A DNA stretch of 64,000 bases from Pseudomonas fluorescens (GTDB taxonomy: Bacteria; Pseudomonadota; Gammaproteobacteria; Pseudomonadales; Pseudomonadaceae): contig NZ_CABVGX010000027.1 in the NCBI RefSeq assembly GCF_902497625.1, positions 19,969 through 83,968 on the forward strand, read 5' to 3'. The notes under the pieces were generated by a model. It had not been told where the DNA came from. It saw only the letters and a list, made by a program, of their open reading frames with translations, and searched no databases. Positions 28,101 to 36,277 of this stretch are shown here, piece by piece (the stretch's first letter is position 1; each line of letters begins with the position of its first letter). Made by a program: the position numbers and the translations under genes.

Positions 28101-28124
28101 ACCGGCGAGAGGAGAACAATAAAA

Positions 28125-29282
28125 ATGATCTTCACCCAGGAACATGAAGCACTGCGCCGCACGGTCCGCCAATTCGTCGACCACGAGATCAATCCGTATG
28201 TGGATGAATGGGAAAAAGCCGGGCGCTTCCCCATTCACGAGATTTTCCGCAAGGCCGGCGAACTCGGTCTGCTGGGCATTTCCAAGCCGGAGAAATTCGG
28301 CGGCATGGGGCTCGATTACAGCTACTCGATTGTTGCCGCGGAAGAGTTCGGCACCATTCACTGTGGCGGCATCCCGATGTCCATCGGCGTGCAGACCGAC
28401 ATGTGCACCCCCGCACTGGCACGCTTCGGTTCCGATGAATTGCGCGAAGAGTTCCTGCGCCCTGCGATCAGCGGTGAGCGGGTCGGCTGCATCGGCGTTT
28501 CCGAAGTCGGTGCCGGTTCCGATGTGGCCGGGTTGAAAACCTCGGCGCGCAAGGAGGGCGACGACTACGTGATCAATGGCAGCAAAATGTGGATCACCAA
28601 CTCGCCGAGTGCCGACTTCATCTGCCTGTTGGCCAACACCTCTGACGACAAACCGCACATCAACAAGTCCCTGATCATGGTGCCGATGACCACGCCTGGG
28701 ATCAGCCTCAGCTCGCACCTGGACAAGCTCGGCATGCGCAGTTCGGAAACCGCCCAGGTGTTTTTCGACGACGTGCGCGTGCCCCAGCGCAATCGCATCG
28801 GCCATGAAGGTGCCGGGTTCATGATGCAGATGCTGCAGTTTCAGGAAGAGCGATTGTTCGGGGCGGCGAACATGATCAAGGGCCTGGAATACTGCATCGA
28901 CAGCACCATCGAGTACTGCACGGAGCGCAAGACGTTCGGCTCGGCGCTGATCGACAATCAAGTCATCCACTTCCGTCTCGCCGAGCTGCAAACCGAAATC
29001 GAGTGCCTGCGCGCGCTGGTCTATCAGGCCACCGAGCAATACATCAAGGGCCAGGACGTCACGCGTCTGGCGTCGATGGCCAAACTCAAGGCCGGGCGCC
29101 TGGGCCGCGAGGTCAGCGACAGTTGCCTGCAATATTGGGGCGGTATGGGTTTCATGTGGGACAACCCGGTGGCCCGGGCCTATCGCGACGTGCGCCTGGT
29201 GTCGATTGGCGGCGGCGCGGACGAAATCATGCTGGGCATCATCTGCAAACTCATGGGCACCTTGCCGGGGAAAAAGAAGTGA
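28125..29282 (+). CDS. atuD: AtuD, citronellyl-CoA dehydrogenase (acyl-CoA dehydrogenase family)
   Basis: FAD-dependent acyl-CoA dehydrogenase of 385 residues, expected to oxidise citronellyl-CoA to geranyl-CoA. Family motifs: VGCIGVSEVGAGSDVAG, YVINGSKMWITN, RKTFGSALIDNQ, and LQYWGGMGFMWDNPVARAYRD. The C-terminal loop reads SIGGGADEIML with no Glu at the short/medium-chain catalytic position. Instead QEERLFGAAN carries Glu at the position used by isovaleryl-CoA and long-chain dehydrogenases, sensible for a 3-methyl-branched substrate. AGGAG lies upstream of the ATG. Its TGA overlaps the GTG of atuE. Confidence 0.93.
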   Translation: MIFTQEHEALRRTVRQFVDHEINPYVDEWEKAGRFPIHEIFRKAGELGLLGISKPEKFGGMGLDYSYSIVAAEEFGTIHCGGIPMSIGVQTDMCTPALARFGSDELREEFLRPAISGERVGCIGVSEVGAGSDVAGLKTSARKEGDDYVINGSKMWITNSPSADFICLLANTSDDKPHINKSLIMVPMTTPGISLSSHLDKLGMRSSETAQVFFDDVRVPQRNRIGHEGAGFMMQMLQFQEERLFGAANMIKGLEYCIDSTIEYCTERKTFGSALIDNQVIHFRLAELQTEIECLRALVYQATEQYIKGQDVTRLASMAKLKAGRLGREVSDSCLQYWGGMGFMWDNPVARAYRDVRLVSIGGGADEIMLGIICKLMGTLPGKKK

Positions 29283-30076
29283 GCGCCCTGCCGGTTTGCC
29301 AGACGCTATTGCTCGAACTGCACAACGGCGTGCTGCACATCACCCTCAACCGCCCCGAAAGCCGTAACGCCATGAGCCTGCAGATGGTTGCCGAGTTGAG
29401 GTCGGTACTGGCGACGGTGCGCGACGATCGCAGTGTTCGGGCGTTGGTCATCGGTGGCGCCGGCGGGCATTTTTGCGCCGGCGGCGACATCCGGGACATG
29501 GCCGAGGCCCGCGCTCAGGGCGCTTCGGCGTACCGGGACTTGAATCGCGCATTCGGCGCGCTGTTGCAGGAAGTTCAGCACGCTCCGCAAGTGGTGATCA
29601 CGGTATTGCAAGGCGCGGTGCTGGGCGGCGGTCTGGGCCTGGCGTGCGTCAGCGATGTCGCCCTTGCCGATCACCAGGCGCAATTCGGTCTGCCGGAGAC
29701 CAGCCTCGGCTTGCTCCCTGCGCAGATTGCGCCGTTCGTGGTGCAGCGCATAGGCCTGACCCAGGCGCGACGGCTGGCGCTGACGGCGGCGCGTTTCGAT
29801 GGCAGTTACGCGCGCAAGATCGGTCTGGTGCACTTCGTCGAACATGACGCCCAAGCGTTGGCCGAACGCCTCGATGAGGTGCTGGCGCATGTGTTGTGCT
29901 GCGCGCCCGAGGCAAATGCGCGAACCAAAAAACTTTTGCTGGCGAGTGCGGGGCAGCCGTCTGACGCCTTGCTTGATGAGGCCGCCACAGGTTTCAGCGA
30001 AGCGGTGACCGGGGCTGAAGGCGTCGAGGGGACGATGGCGTTCATGCAAAAGCGTAAGCCAGGTTGGGCGCCTTGA
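29279..30076 (+). CDS. atuE: AtuE, isohexenylglutaconyl-CoA hydratase (crotonase family)
   Basis: Enoyl-CoA hydratase fold, 265 residues. Crotonase motifs are visible: LHITLNRPESRNAMSL, GAGGHFCAGGDIRDMAEA (first oxyanion loop), VLQGAVLGGGLGLACVSDVAL (second), and FGLPETSLGLLPAQIAPF. It starts at GTG 29279, overlapping the atuD stop (GTGA), which indicates translational coupling. In the atu pathway it hydrates the product of geranyl-CoA carboxylase. A longer open frame beginning at 29003 is only readthrough of this frame inside atuD. Confidence 0.92.
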   Translation: MSALPVCQTLLLELHNGVLHITLNRPESRNAMSLQMVAELRSVLATVRDDRSVRALVIGGAGGHFCAGGDIRDMAEARAQGASAYRDLNRAFGALLQEVQHAPQVVITVLQGAVLGGGLGLACVSDVALADHQAQFGLPETSLGLLPAQIAPFVVQRIGLTQARRLALTAARFDGSYARKIGLVHFVEHDAQALAERLDEVLAHVLCCAPEANARTKKLLLASAGQPSDALLDEAATGFSEAVTGAEGVEGTMAFMQKRKPGWAP

Positions 30077-30079
30077 AAG

Positions 30080-30175
30080 CATCGCTGGCAAGCCAGCTCC
30101 TACACCATTTTTGCAGCCCGATCAGAATTTTTCAGACGCCATAAAACCTGGAGCTGGCTTGCCAGCGATGAGGCC
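30080..30175. repeat. REP pair inside the atu operon
   Basis: ATCGCTGGCAAGCCAGCTCC (from 30080) and its inverse GGAGCTGGCTTGCCAGCGAT (ending ~30170) flank a short AT-rich centre. The pair lies between atuE and atuF. Such pairs can stabilise or attenuate mRNA, so atuF may be expressed at a different level from atuABCDE. Confidence 0.75.
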
Positions 30176-30210
30176 TCCACTGTCACTGCAACAACCAAGG
30201 GAATAAAGGC

Positions 30211-32172
30211 ATGCCGACCCTGAAAAAAATTCTGATCGCCAATCGCGGTGAAATCGCCTGCCGCATCCAGCGCACCGCGCAATCCCTGGGTTACCGCACC
30301 GTCGCCGTCTTCAGCGACGCCGACGCCGAGGCCCTGCACGTGCAAATCGCCGATGAGGCCGTCAACATCGGCCCGGCTGCCGTGCAGCACTCTTATCTGA
30401 ACATTCCAGCCATCCTCGACGCCGCCCGGCGCACCGGCGCCGACGCGATTCATCCCGGTTACGGTTTCCTGTCGGAAAACGCCGAATTCGCCCTCGCCTG
30501 CCAACACGCCGGCTTCACCTTCATCGGCCCGAGTCCCGAGGCCATCGAGCTAATGGGCAGTAAACGCCTGTCGAAACTGGCCATGCTTGAAGCTGGTGTA
30601 CCGTGCATCAAAGGGTACCAGGGCGCCGAGCAGGACGACGCGACTCTAAACCGTGAAGCCGAGCGCATCGGCTATCCGCTGATGATCAAGGCCAGCGCCG
30701 GCGGCGGCGGACGTGGCATGCGCCTTGTGCAGCATGCCGATGAGCTGTTCGAACAGTTGCGTACCGCACGCTCCGAAGCCCTTCACGGTTTCGGCAACGA
30801 TGAATTGATTCTCGAACAAGCCTTGGTCGATCCGCGTCACGTGGAAGTGCAACTGTTCGGCGATCAGCACGGCAATCTGATCTACCTCGGCGAGCGCGAC
30901 TGTTCGGTTCAGCGCCGGCATCAGAAAGTCATCGAAGAAGCACCCTGCCCGATCATGACCGCCGACCTGCGCCAGGCCATGGGCGAGGCGGCCCTCAAAG
31001 CCGGGCGTGCGGCGAATTATGTCGGCGCGGGTACGGTGGAATTTCTACTGGATGCGCGTGGGCAATTCTACTTCCTGGAAATGAACACCCGGCTGCAGGT
31101 GGAACACCCTGTGACCGAGCTGATCACCGGCCTCGATCTGGTGGCCTGGCAACTGCTGGTTGCTGAAGGCTTGCCGCTGCCGCTGAGTCAGGCGCAGGTG
31201 CAACTCACCGGCCACGCCATGGAAGTACGGCTGTATGCCGAGGACCCGGCTCGGGATTTCCTCCCGCAAACCGGGCGAATCGTTGCCTGGCAACCCGCAC
31301 TGCAAGAGGGTGTGCGGATCGACCACGGACTGATCGAAGGCCAGTCGGTCAGCGCTTTCTACGACCCCATGCTGGGCAAGATCATCGCGCACGGAGCAAC
31401 CCGCGAGGAGGCCCGCCGCAAGTTGCTGCGGGCGGTCCAGGACAGCGTGCTGCTCGGCGTACAGAGCAATCAGCGCTTGCTGGCCGGGCTGCTCGAACAT
31501 CCGCAATTCATCGACGGCCAATTCAGCACGGGATTCATTCCAGCCTGGTTCAGCGACCATCCTTGCCTGCAACCGCACGTACCGGACGCCAGGGAGCTGG
31601 CGATTGCGGCGGCCTTGTTTTATCAAGCGGCGACGCTCGCGCACCCCCCCGCGCTGGCGGGCTGGAGAAACAACGCCTGCGCGCCGCTGAACTATCGCAT
31701 CGGCCAGGACGACCAGCAATGGCCGGTGCAACTCCTGGCAGTGCGTGGTGCAGCCTGTCAAATTGAAGTGGCCTCGCAGGTATTTCAGCTGAACGTTCTG
31801 GCGTGCGACGGCCGCTGGGCCACGCTGCAGATCAATGGCGTCCGCCAGCGTTTTGCCTATCGGCATGAGGCCGGGCAGCTCTGGTTATGGACACGCCAGG
31901 GCGGCCTGCACCTGCTGGATCGGACCCAGGCGCTGAGCAGCGGCGGCACGCGTGTCACCAGCGGCACGCTCAAGGCGCCCATGGACGGGGCCATTGTTGA
32001 TGTATTGGTCGCTGAAGGTTCACAGGTCAGCAAGGGCCAATTGCTGGTGGTGCTTGAGGCGATGAAGATGGAGCATCCGCTGAAGTCAGGTATCGACGGC
32101 GTGCTCAAACGCCTGCAGGTCAAAATCGGCGATCAGGTAAAAAATCGGCAGATCCTGCTGGAGGTTGAATAA
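30211..32172 (+). CDS. atuF: AtuF, geranyl-CoA carboxylase alpha (biotin) subunit
   Basis: Biotin carboxylase plus biotin carrier, 653 residues. N-terminal biotin carboxylase domain: ILIANRGEIACRI, HPGYGFLSENAEF, ATP-grasp loop IKASAGGGGRGMR, and FLEMNTRLQVEHPVTE. A less conserved central region follows, then the C-terminal biotinyl domain with the biotinylated Lys in VVLEAMKMEHPLKS. It carboxylates biotin with ATP and bicarbonate for AtuC. AAGGGAATAAAGGC precedes the ATG. It is separated from atuE by 134 bases with a REP pair but is on the same strand. atuG and atuH do not follow. Confidence 0.94.
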   Translation: MPTLKKILIANRGEIACRIQRTAQSLGYRTVAVFSDADAEALHVQIADEAVNIGPAAVQHSYLNIPAILDAARRTGADAIHPGYGFLSENAEFALACQHAGFTFIGPSPEAIELMGSKRLSKLAMLEAGVPCIKGYQGAEQDDATLNREAERIGYPLMIKASAGGGGRGMRLVQHADELFEQLRTARSEALHGFGNDELILEQALVDPRHVEVQLFGDQHGNLIYLGERDCSVQRRHQKVIEEAPCPIMTADLRQAMGEAALKAGRAANYVGAGTVEFLLDARGQFYFLEMNTRLQVEHPVTELITGLDLVAWQLLVAEGLPLPLSQAQVQLTGHAMEVRLYAEDPARDFLPQTGRIVAWQPALQEGVRIDHGLIEGQSVSAFYDPMLGKIIAHGATREEARRKLLRAVQDSVLLGVQSNQRLLAGLLEHPQFIDGQFSTGFIPAWFSDHPCLQPHVPDARELAIAAALFYQAATLAHPPALAGWRNNACAPLNYRIGQDDQQWPVQLLAVRGAACQIEVASQVFQLNVLACDGRWATLQINGVRQRFAYRHEAGQLWLWTRQGGLHLLDRTQALSSGGTRVTSGTLKAPMDGAIVDVLVAEGSQVSKGQLLVVLEAMKMEHPLKSGIDGVLKRLQVKIGDQVKNRQILLEVE

Positions 32173-32243
32173 GCCGCTAGGCGTATTCACGGCGTTTGGC
32201 TACGCTCAAGGCCTATCAGGACGCGGATATCAGGAACCCTGCA

Positions 32244-32786
32244 ATGCCTCACTGGCTGGTCATTGATCTGGAAGCCACCACCGATGAGGGTGGCTGGCCT
32301 GTCACGGAAATGGAGATCATCGAAATCGGTGCCACACTGGTGGACCGCCAAGGTCGCGAACTGGACCATTTCCAGCGCTTCGTGCGTCCTTTGCGGCGCC
32401 CACTGCTGACCACGTTTTGTCGGGCATTGACCCACATCACCCAAGACAATATCGACAGCGCAGAACCGCTCACTCATGTGTGGACGGCCTTCGAACGCTG
32501 GCTCGGTCAGCATCATTCACGTCTTGAAGGCTGGGCCAGCTGGGGTGACTACGATCGCCAGCAGCTGGTGCAGGAGTGGCAGAGACTGCAACTCGTCAGC
32601 GCCTTGAGCGGTGTACCGCACATGAACCTCAAACAGCGGTTCGCCAAGGCGCGGCGTCTGGAGCGGCCACCAGGGCTCAACGGTGCATTGCAACTGGCAG
32701 GCATGCAGTTCAATGGGCAGCAACACCGGGCGCTGGCAGATGCGCGCAACACGGCACGGCTGTTGCCGCTGGTCCTGCCGCTTTAG
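32244..32786 (+). CDS. DEDDh 3'-5' exonuclease (ERI1/KapD-like)
   Basis: A 180-residue exonuclease domain. The Asp/Glu of motif I are in LVIDLEATTD, motif II lies around FCRALTHITQDNID, motif IIIε is HRALADARNTARLL (His and Asp), and the active-site Trp-Asp region is GWASWGDYDRQQL. The layout is of the ERI-1-like branch rather than of DnaQ. The start at 32244 is preferred to 32196 because AGGAA lies eight bases upstream and the domain begins at once. It is preceded by the atu operon (71 bases) and followed by ppnP. RNA or DNA substrate not determinable. Confidence 0.87.
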   Translation: MPHWLVIDLEATTDEGGWPVTEMEIIEIGATLVDRQGRELDHFQRFVRPLRRPLLTTFCRALTHITQDNIDSAEPLTHVWTAFERWLGQHHSRLEGWASWGDYDRQQLVQEWQRLQLVSALSGVPHMNLKQRFAKARRLERPPGLNGALQLAGMQFNGQQHRALADARNTARLLPLVLPL

Positions 32787-32855
32787 ACAGGTGACTGCGC
32801 CAGGGGCCTTGTGCATACTGGCCGGCCCTTTTCAGCCCTTTTCGAGGAACCGCCC

Positions 32856-33140
32856 ATGTTTAAAGTCAACGAGTACTTCGACGGCACCGTCAAGTCGATC
32901 GCCTTTGGCACCCCTGAAGGTCCGGCGACCATCGGCGTCATGGCACCGGGCGAATACGAATTCGGCACCAGCCAGCGTGAAATCATGCACGTGGTGACAG
33001 GCGCTCTGACGGTCAAACTGCCACACAGCAGCGACTGGGAAACCTTCGCAGCCGGCAGCCAGTTCAACGTGCCGGCCAACAGCAAGTTCCAACTGAAAGT
33101 AGCCGTCGACACCGCATACCTGTGCGAATACCGCGGCTGA
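32856..33140 (+). CDS. ppnP: Pyrimidine/purine nucleoside phosphorylase PpnP
   Basis: A 94-residue cupin-fold protein of the PpnP (YaiE, formerly DUF1255) family: MFKVNEYFDGTVKSIAF, GVMAPGEYEFGTSQREIM, VVTGALTVKLP, and FNVPANSKFQLKV. The family phosphorolyses several nucleosides to free base and ribose-1-phosphate. Length and N-terminus match full-length members. GAGGAA is six bases before the ATG at 32856; upstream in-frame codons lack a ribosome site. Single gene ending at a strong bidirectional terminator. Confidence 0.93.
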   Translation: MFKVNEYFDGTVKSIAFGTPEGPATIGVMAPGEYEFGTSQREIMHVVTGALTVKLPHSSDWETFAAGSQFNVPANSKFQLKVAVDTAYLCEYRG

Positions 33141-33160
33141 TCAGCGGGTTCATCGCGCAA

Positions 33161-33195
33161 AAAAAATGCCCGTGTCCAACGACACGGGCATTTTT
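33161..33195. terminator. Bidirectional intrinsic terminator (ppnP / MOSC gene)
   Basis: A perfect 12-bp stem (AATGCCCGTGTC at 33165-33176 with GACACGGGCATT at 33181-33192, loop CAAC) is flanked by six A on the left and a T-run on the right. It can terminate both the plus-strand ppnP and the minus-strand MOSC gene. Confidence 0.92.
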
Positions 33196-33208
33196 CATTC
33201 AGGCTGAT

Positions 33209-34012
33209 TTATTCCAGAACCGTCACCGGCATGCCCACTTCGAGCTGGCCGAAGCCATCATTGACCAGATTCTGTCCAAACATCGCGCCGTCTTCCTGCG
33301 CACGGTATTTCTGCAAAGTTGCCAGCGGCTCGCGATCAGCACTGCGCTCCCCGGTTTGCGGGTCGACAGTGGTCAGAATGCAGCGTGAACACGGCTTGAC
33401 CACGCGAAATTCCACATCACCGATACGGATACGTTTCCAGCCATCTTCAGCAAACGCCTCGCTGCCCTCAATCACCAGGTTCGGTCGAAATCGCAGCATT
33501 TCCAGCGGGCGTCCGACTTTTTGTGACAAGTCTTCCAGCGAACCCTGGCCGATCAGCAACAGCGGGAAGCCGTCGGCGAACGCCACCTGATCATCGTCGT
33601 TGCCATAACCGGACTGCGTCATGCGCGCACGCTCGAGGGGGATCTGCACCAGGCGAGTCGGCTTGCCAATGAAGTCGCTGACCCAGGCGCCAGCGGCATC
33701 TCCGGCATCCGGCACCCGCAGGCTGTCGCGAAAAATGGTCACACCGCGCAGTTCGGCATCAGCGCCCGGCAGCGCGATCTCAATCGCCGAGTGACCCGGT
33801 GCACTGAGCGTGAGGCCTCCCTCGGCATTCCACACCGCCGACAACTGACTCATCTGGCCGACCACGCGCTGGCTCAGAAATCGTCCACTGGCCTCGTCCA
33901 CCAGCATCCAGCGTCGATCCCCATCCAGCCCCAATTTATCCAGGCTGATGTTTTGCAAGGGCTCGGCCTTGCAGGATTTCAACGGGTAACGATAAAGCGC
34001 GCTCAGACGCAT
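33209..34012 (-). CDS. MOSC-domain protein (YcbX-like, N-terminal beta barrel + MOSC)
   Basis: A 267-residue protein with the MOSC N-terminal barrel (MRLSALYRYPLKSCKAE, GLDGDRRWMLVDE) and a C-terminal MOSC domain (FPLLLIGQGSLEDLS, MLRFRPNLVIEG). A conserved Cys for molybdenum or sulfur handling lies in VKPCSRCILTTVDP. YcbX-type proteins act in reduction of N-hydroxylated compounds using the molybdenum cofactor. Unlike E. coli YcbX I see no 2Fe-2S ferredoxin tail. The ATG at 34012 has AGGAAG seven bases upstream; codons before it are rejected. The moeA/moaB/mobA genes lie 6 kb away. Confidence 0.9.
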   Translation of the reverse strand: MRLSALYRYPLKSCKAEPLQNISLDKLGLDGDRRWMLVDEASGRFLSQRVVGQMSQLSAVWNAEGGLTLSAPGHSAIEIALPGADAELRGVTIFRDSLRVPDAGDAAGAWVSDFIGKPTRLVQIPLERARMTQSGYGNDDDQVAFADGFPLLLIGQGSLEDLSQKVGRPLEMLRFRPNLVIEGSEAFAEDGWKRIRIGDVEFRVVKPCSRCILTTVDPQTGERSADREPLATLQKYRAQEDGAMFGQNLVNDGFGQLEVGMPVTVLE

Positions 34013-34102
34013 GGCCAGCTTCCTGGTGAGTAAAAACGCCACCCTATACGAGCCTGATCACTGAATCAAAGGCTGACACCAAGTCAGCCATGATCGGTGC
34101 TA

Positions 34103-35038
34103 TCAGGCAGGCACTTCATCGAGCATCAGGCGCTGACGTACCACATCGACAAGCTTGTCCGGCTGGAATTTGGAGAGGAAATTGTCGCAGCCTACTTTCT
34201 TCACCATCGAGTCATTGAAGCTGCCGGACAGTGAGGTGTGCAACACCACATACAGGCTACGCAGGCGTGGGTCGTTACGGATCTCCGTGGTCAGGCGATA
34301 ACCGTCCATTTCCGGCATTTCAGCGTCGGTGAAGACCATCAACAGTTTGTCGGTCATGTTGGCACCGGTGTCGGCCCATGCCTTGAGCATGTTCAACGCC
34401 TTCAAGCCGTCACTGGCCACATGCATCTTCACGCCCAACTGGCCCAGGGTGTCACGCAACTGCGAAAGCGCCACCTTGGAGTCGTCGACCAGTAACACCT
34501 CACGGCCACGGGCGAGTTCGAGGACTGGATCGTCGAGTTTTTCCCGGGACACTTTGGCGTTATAGGGGACAATTTCGGCCAGGACTTTTTCAACGTCGAT
34601 GATTTCCACCAGTTGATCGTCGACCTTGCTGATGGCGGTCAGGTAATGCTGACGGCCGGCGCTGGTTGGCGGCGGCAGGATGGCTTCCCAGTTCATGTTG
34701 ACGATGCGGTCGACACCACCGACGAGGAAGGCCTGCACCGAGCGGTTGTACTCGGTGACGATGATTGTACTGGTCGGGCTCGGCACCAGTGGACGCATGC
34801 CGATCGCCTGCGACAAGTCGATTACCGGCAACGTCTGGCCACGCAGGTTGACCACGCCGCAGACAAACGGGTGACGCTGAGGCATCAGGGTCAGCTTGGG
34901 CAGTTGCAAGACTTCCTGCACCTTGAACACGTTGATCGCAAACAGTTGCCGCCCGGCCAGGCGAAACATAAGGATTTCCAGGCGATTCTCACCCACCAGT
35001 TGTGTGCGTTGGTCTACCGTGTCGAGAATGCCGGCCAT
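34103..35038 (-). CDS. cheV: Chemotaxis coupling protein CheV
   Basis: CheW-like domain (residues ~20-165: EILMFRLAGRQLFAINVFKVQEV, CGVVNLRGQTLPVIDLS) followed by a receiver domain (~180-305: EVLLVDDSKVALSQL, phospho-Asp in FTDAEMPEMDGY, Lys in FLSKFQPDKL). This is the CheV layout, an adaptor linking receptors to CheA whose coupling is tuned by phosphorylation. 311 residues. The start at 35038 has CAGGAG upstream. A sigma-28 promoter sits about 45 bases upstream, so it belongs to the flagellar/chemotaxis regulon although no che operon is nearby. Confidence 0.95.
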   Translation of the reverse strand: MAGILDTVDQRTQLVGENRLEILMFRLAGRQLFAINVFKVQEVLQLPKLTLMPQRHPFVCGVVNLRGQTLPVIDLSQAIGMRPLVPSPTSTIIVTEYNRSVQAFLVGGVDRIVNMNWEAILPPPTSAGRQHYLTAISKVDDQLVEIIDVEKVLAEIVPYNAKVSREKLDDPVLELARGREVLLVDDSKVALSQLRDTLGQLGVKMHVASDGLKALNMLKAWADTGANMTDKLLMVFTDAEMPEMDGYRLTTEIRNDPRLRSLYVVLHTSLSGSFNDSMVKKVGCDNFLSKFQPDKLVDVVRQRLMLDEVPA

Positions 35039-35080
35039 CAATGACTCCTGGGCTTGTTCTGATGAATTCACTAAAGAGGG

Positions 35081-35107
35081 TTATCGGCTGTAGTTGCTGG
35101 ACCTTGA
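35081..35107 (-). promoter_or_regulatory. FliA (sigma-28) promoter of cheV
   Basis: The minus strand reads TCAA (35107-35104), exactly 15 bases, then GCCGATAA (35088-35081). The sigma-28 consensus is TAAA-N15-GCCGATAA, so the -10 is perfect and the -35 differs at one base. Position and target (cheV) fit. Confidence 0.75.
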
Positions 35108-35479
35108 CCACCCATGTACGCCGACCGCCGGCATTGATGTCACATTAACATCATGCTTTACTGAGCCCCAGTATTTCTGCGCAGCAAATTCCCCGCAGGA
35201 CCGCAGTTCCCGCCTGAGGTTCCCCTATCTAAGGGATTCCCCTAGCTGCCATCAGGCCCAACCTGATATTCGCAGTATCCAATAGCCATTAATGTGACGC
35301 CATTCTCACTGTATGAACGGAGTCAGGCTTTTGTGTGCGTTAACAGGTCAGCGGCCATCCGCCCCCTTGATTCAAGCCATCCGTACAGGTGGGCGACGCG
35401 CGAAAGCACAAGAGCACCGCTACTCAGGCATCCCGATCGATGACATCCCCCCATTTGACATGGCGTTATGGAGGTAAAC
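35108..35479. other. Intergenic region between cheV and HPt-like gene
   Basis: About 370 bases without a gene. It contains two separated complementary 10-mers, GTCACATTAA at 35139-35148 and TTAATGTGAC at 35289-35298, and a repeated TTCCCCTA motif around 35220-35245 (CCCCTATCTAAGGGATTCC). These may be regulator sites for the plus-strand gene, but I cannot name the regulator. The ribosome site TGGAGG for the next gene is at 35467-35472. Confidence 0.4.
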
Positions 35480-35950
35480 ATGACGAACGATCGTAAAGAG
35501 TGGTCCCGACGCCTTCCGCAATTTCTCGTCGAAGCGGAAAGCCTTCTGGCCAGATCGGAAGAATGCCTGAGCCATTTGCAGCTGATCAGCAACGACAAGG
35601 ACGCCATCGACTGCATCTTGAGCACGCTGCTCAAACTGGCCAGCAAGGCCGATGCCCTCGCCCTCGCTGCCGTTTCGGAATTTTCGCTGCACATCCACGG
35701 CTTGTTGAACCATGCCCAGCATCAGGCCGACCTTCATGATCAAGCACTGAGCGCGCTGAAGGACTGTTTTACGCTGATGGCCTGGCAACTGGAGCTGATC
35801 GATGAGCGGACCGGAAAACTTGCTCTGGATGACAGCGAGCAGACCTCTTTGATCGAGGCGCTCGCCTTCCACGTCGGCCACGGGCCATTTCAACTACCTG
35901 CCGGTACACGACCGTTCACGCGCATTTCTTTCATGGAACGACAGGCCTAG
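35480..35950 (+). CDS. Degenerate HPt/CheA-P1-like helical protein
   Basis: A 156-residue, mainly helical protein. The segment LLARSEECLSHLQLI and then STLLKLASKADALALAAV, SEFSLHIHGLL aligns position by position with the HPt consensus (RAAHTLKGSAGALGL... LAELAHRLEDLL), but the phosphorylated His is Leu and the TLKG core is KLAS. It therefore cannot be a normal phosphotransfer domain. GGAGG six bases before the ATG at 35480 fixes the start. It lies between cheV and a NarL-type kinase/regulator pair, all in signalling context. It may be a non-phosphorylatable binding partner or decoy. This assignment is by eye and could be wrong; otherwise it is a hypothetical protein. Confidence 0.6.
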   Translation: MTNDRKEWSRRLPQFLVEAESLLARSEECLSHLQLISNDKDAIDCILSTLLKLASKADALALAAVSEFSLHIHGLLNHAQHQADLHDQALSALKDCFTLMAWQLELIDERTGKLALDDSEQTSLIEALAFHVGHGPFQLPAGTRPFTRISFMERQA

Positions 35951-36277
35951 CTCAATCCGGTATCAGCGTATCCGGCTAAAACGGGGAGTGTTGCGACTAT
36001 GCCCGTTAACTGTGTCGGTCATGGAGTTGTTAACGATCAGTGACGACTCGACCTATGAAAACCTGGCGGATACAGAAGTTTCATTGTGCAAGTGCCTGCC
36101 CGCCAGGCTTACTCCAAAGTGTATTTCGGGGTGATGCCAGACGCGACCAACGGAAAACGAGGTGCTACCATGCCGTCCGTTAGTTGACGTCAATTTTCAG
36201 CACAGTGACTCACACACAGATCCGTCATTCAGACTGACTGGTCTGCCCGCAGCGAACATCCATTGGCTCCATCCGCT
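35951..36277. other. Intergenic region before the NarL-type sensor kinase gene
   Basis: About 330 bases. It presumably holds the promoter for the kinase/regulator pair that starts near 36278. I see no strong hairpin, repeat or recognisable operator. Small open frames here have no family features. Confidence 0.35.

Noticed and set aside
29003..29278. 5' extension of atuE inside atuD
   Set aside because: Overlaps atuD by 280 bases in another frame; the GTG at 29279 with the GTGA overlap is the natural start.
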